From assembly GCF_013141915.1 (NCBI RefSeq), contig NZ_SROX01000003.1, positions 310,001 to 374,000 on the forward strand: a stretch of 64,000 nt of DNA. The letters are read 5' to 3'. Source of the DNA: Cupriavidus necator (GTDB lineage Bacteria > Pseudomonadota > Gammaproteobacteria > Burkholderiales > Burkholderiaceae). Positions 63,225 through 64,000 of the stretch are shown here, in pieces (position 1 is the first letter of the stretch; each line of letters begins with the position of its first letter). A program made the position numbers and the translations under genes. The notes beneath the pieces are model-generated. The model was not told where the DNA came from, did no database searches, and saw nothing but the letters and a program-made list of their open reading frames with translations.

Positions 63225-64000
63225 ATGACCCCAGTCGATCAGCGCTGTATGCGCAAGATCCTCATCCGGTTCCTCCCCTTGTTGCTGATCTGCTATGTGG
63301 TTGCGCACCTGGATCGCGTCAATGTCGGCTACGCGGCATTGACGATGAACCACGATATCGGCTTGACGACGGCGGCCTTCGGGCTGGGTGCGGGCCTGTT
63401 CTTCATTACGTACTTTGCTTTCGAGATTCCGTCCAACCTGGCCCTGGAGCGGTTCGGCGCGAGACGCTGGATTGCCCGCATCATGCTCACCTGGGGACTG
63501 CTGTCCGGTGCCACGGCATTCGTGCAGGGCGAGACGGGCTTCTACGTGGTCCGCCTGCTGCTTGGTGCGGCGGAAGCCGGGTTTTTCCCAGGCATCCTCA
63601 TTTTTCTGACGCTATGGGTGCCGGGCAAATGGCGGGCAACCTTCGTCGGCAGCTTTATGGTGGCGATTCCGCTGGCAAGCGTGGTCGGTGCGCCGGTCTC
63701 CGCCTTTCTGATCAACAGCCCTGGACTCTGGGGGCTGAAAAGCTGGCAGACGATGTTCCTGATCGAAGCCGTGCCCGCGATCTTCCTCGCCTTCGTTGTG
63801 CTAAGGGTGTTGCGTGACACGCCGGACCAAGCTGAATGGCTGGATCCCGAAGAGAAGCGGTGGTTGCAGCAGGCACTGGCCGCAGAACGGCAGCAGGCGA
63901 GTGGAGGGCAGAAGGAGACGCTGGTCGATATCCTGAAGAATCCACGGGTCTGGTTGCTCGCCTTTGTCTACTTCGGCATCACGGGATTTTCTTATGGCAT
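63225..64000 (+). CDS. MFS transporter, ACS type, N-terminal part
   Basis: The first 258 residues of a carrier that runs off the window end. ATG 63225 follows GGAAGAGAC. ACS hallmarks are CYVVAHLDRVNVGYAALTMN, FEIPSNLALERFGARRWIAR and GAAEAGFFPGILIFLTLW. It probably imports an organic anion and forms a unit with the class II aldolase gene. It is related to, but not the same as, the carrier at 44261-45619. Confidence 0.88.
   Translation, partial: MTPVDQRCMRKILIRFLPLLLICYVVAHLDRVNVGYAALTMNHDIGLTTAAFGLGAGLFFITYFAFEIPSNLALERFGARRWIARIMLTWGLLSGATAFVQGETGFYVVRLLLGAAEAGFFPGILIFLTLWVPGKWRATFVGSFMVAIPLASVVGAPVSAFLINSPGLWGLKSWQTMFLIEAVPAIFLAFVVLRVLRDTPDQAEWLDPEEKRWLQQALAAERQQASGGQKETLVDILKNPRVWLLAFVYFGITGFSYG

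Noticed and set aside
1..64000. CRISPR arrays, rRNA/tRNA genes, phage genes or intact insertion sequences
   Set aside because: No regularly spaced repeats, conserved RNA genes, transposase or phage proteins could be found by reading.

Overview
The window is GC-rich, densely packed bacterial DNA with long same-strand operons of CoA-linked catabolic enzymes, HAAT-type (Liv-like) ABC transporters, Bug/TctC remnants, MFS carriers of the AAHS and ACS families and many one-component regulators. This is typical of a metabolically versatile betaproteobacterium of the order Burkholderiales. A Cupriavidus/Ralstonia-like host is my best guess, but that is inference. No rRNA, tRNA, CRISPR array or intact insertion sequence was seen.

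Layout. (1) 1-10.9 kb, plus strand: the end of an aromatic-acid MFS carrier, then an operon of 2,4-dienoyl-CoA reductase, acyl-CoA ligase, BadH-type dehydrogenase, BadI-type ring hydrolase, enoyl-CoA hydratase, EamA exporter, PaaG-like isomerase and acyl-CoA dehydrogenase. This is a complete set for activating an alicyclic acid such as cyclohexanecarboxylate, beta-oxidising it and opening its ring. (2) 11.3-14.5 kb: pntAB transhydrogenase, ending at a probable recombination joint next to an AraC regulator and a truncated ORF. (3) 16.2-20.8 kb: aminotransferase, solute-binding protein and ThDP enzyme, followed by about 1.1 kb of gene debris in which a tctC remnant is joined to an etfD remnant. 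(4) 21.9-39.4 kb: a Liv-type ABC operon on the plus strand facing a long minus-strand catabolic operon. The catabolic operon has a second BadI-like hydrolase with its own ligase, hydratase, SDR and acyl-CoA dehydrogenase, plus two class III CoA-transferase-family proteins, a split and an intact 3-hydroxyacyl-CoA dehydrogenase, a quinone-reductase-like enzyme and an AraC regulator. Next to it, at 39.7-41.4 kb, is a sigma-54 activator. Exact-consensus -24/-12 promoters precede both the catabolic operon and the ABC operon. (5) 41.4-47.7 kb: a tight five-gene minus-strand operon (ACS-family MFS, EthD-like, atypical type II dehydroquinase, SDR, PRISE-type reductase), then an aldo/keto reductase and an Lrp regulator. 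(6) 47.9-64 kb: TetR, an ActP-type symporter with DUF485, FAD monooxygenase and VOC protein; divergent from these, a second complete Liv-type ABC operon ending in a thioredoxin-reductase-like flavoprotein; then azlCD, a TetR paralogue, LysR, a class II aldolase and a truncated ACS-family MFS gene.

How it fits together. The main theme is uptake and CoA-dependent degradation of cyclic carboxylic acids. Two parallel Ali/Bad-type modules are present, one apparently controlled through sigma-54 together with its own importer. The other clusters look like further peripheral pathways. Product names come from motifs and family resemblance read by eye; no database search was run.
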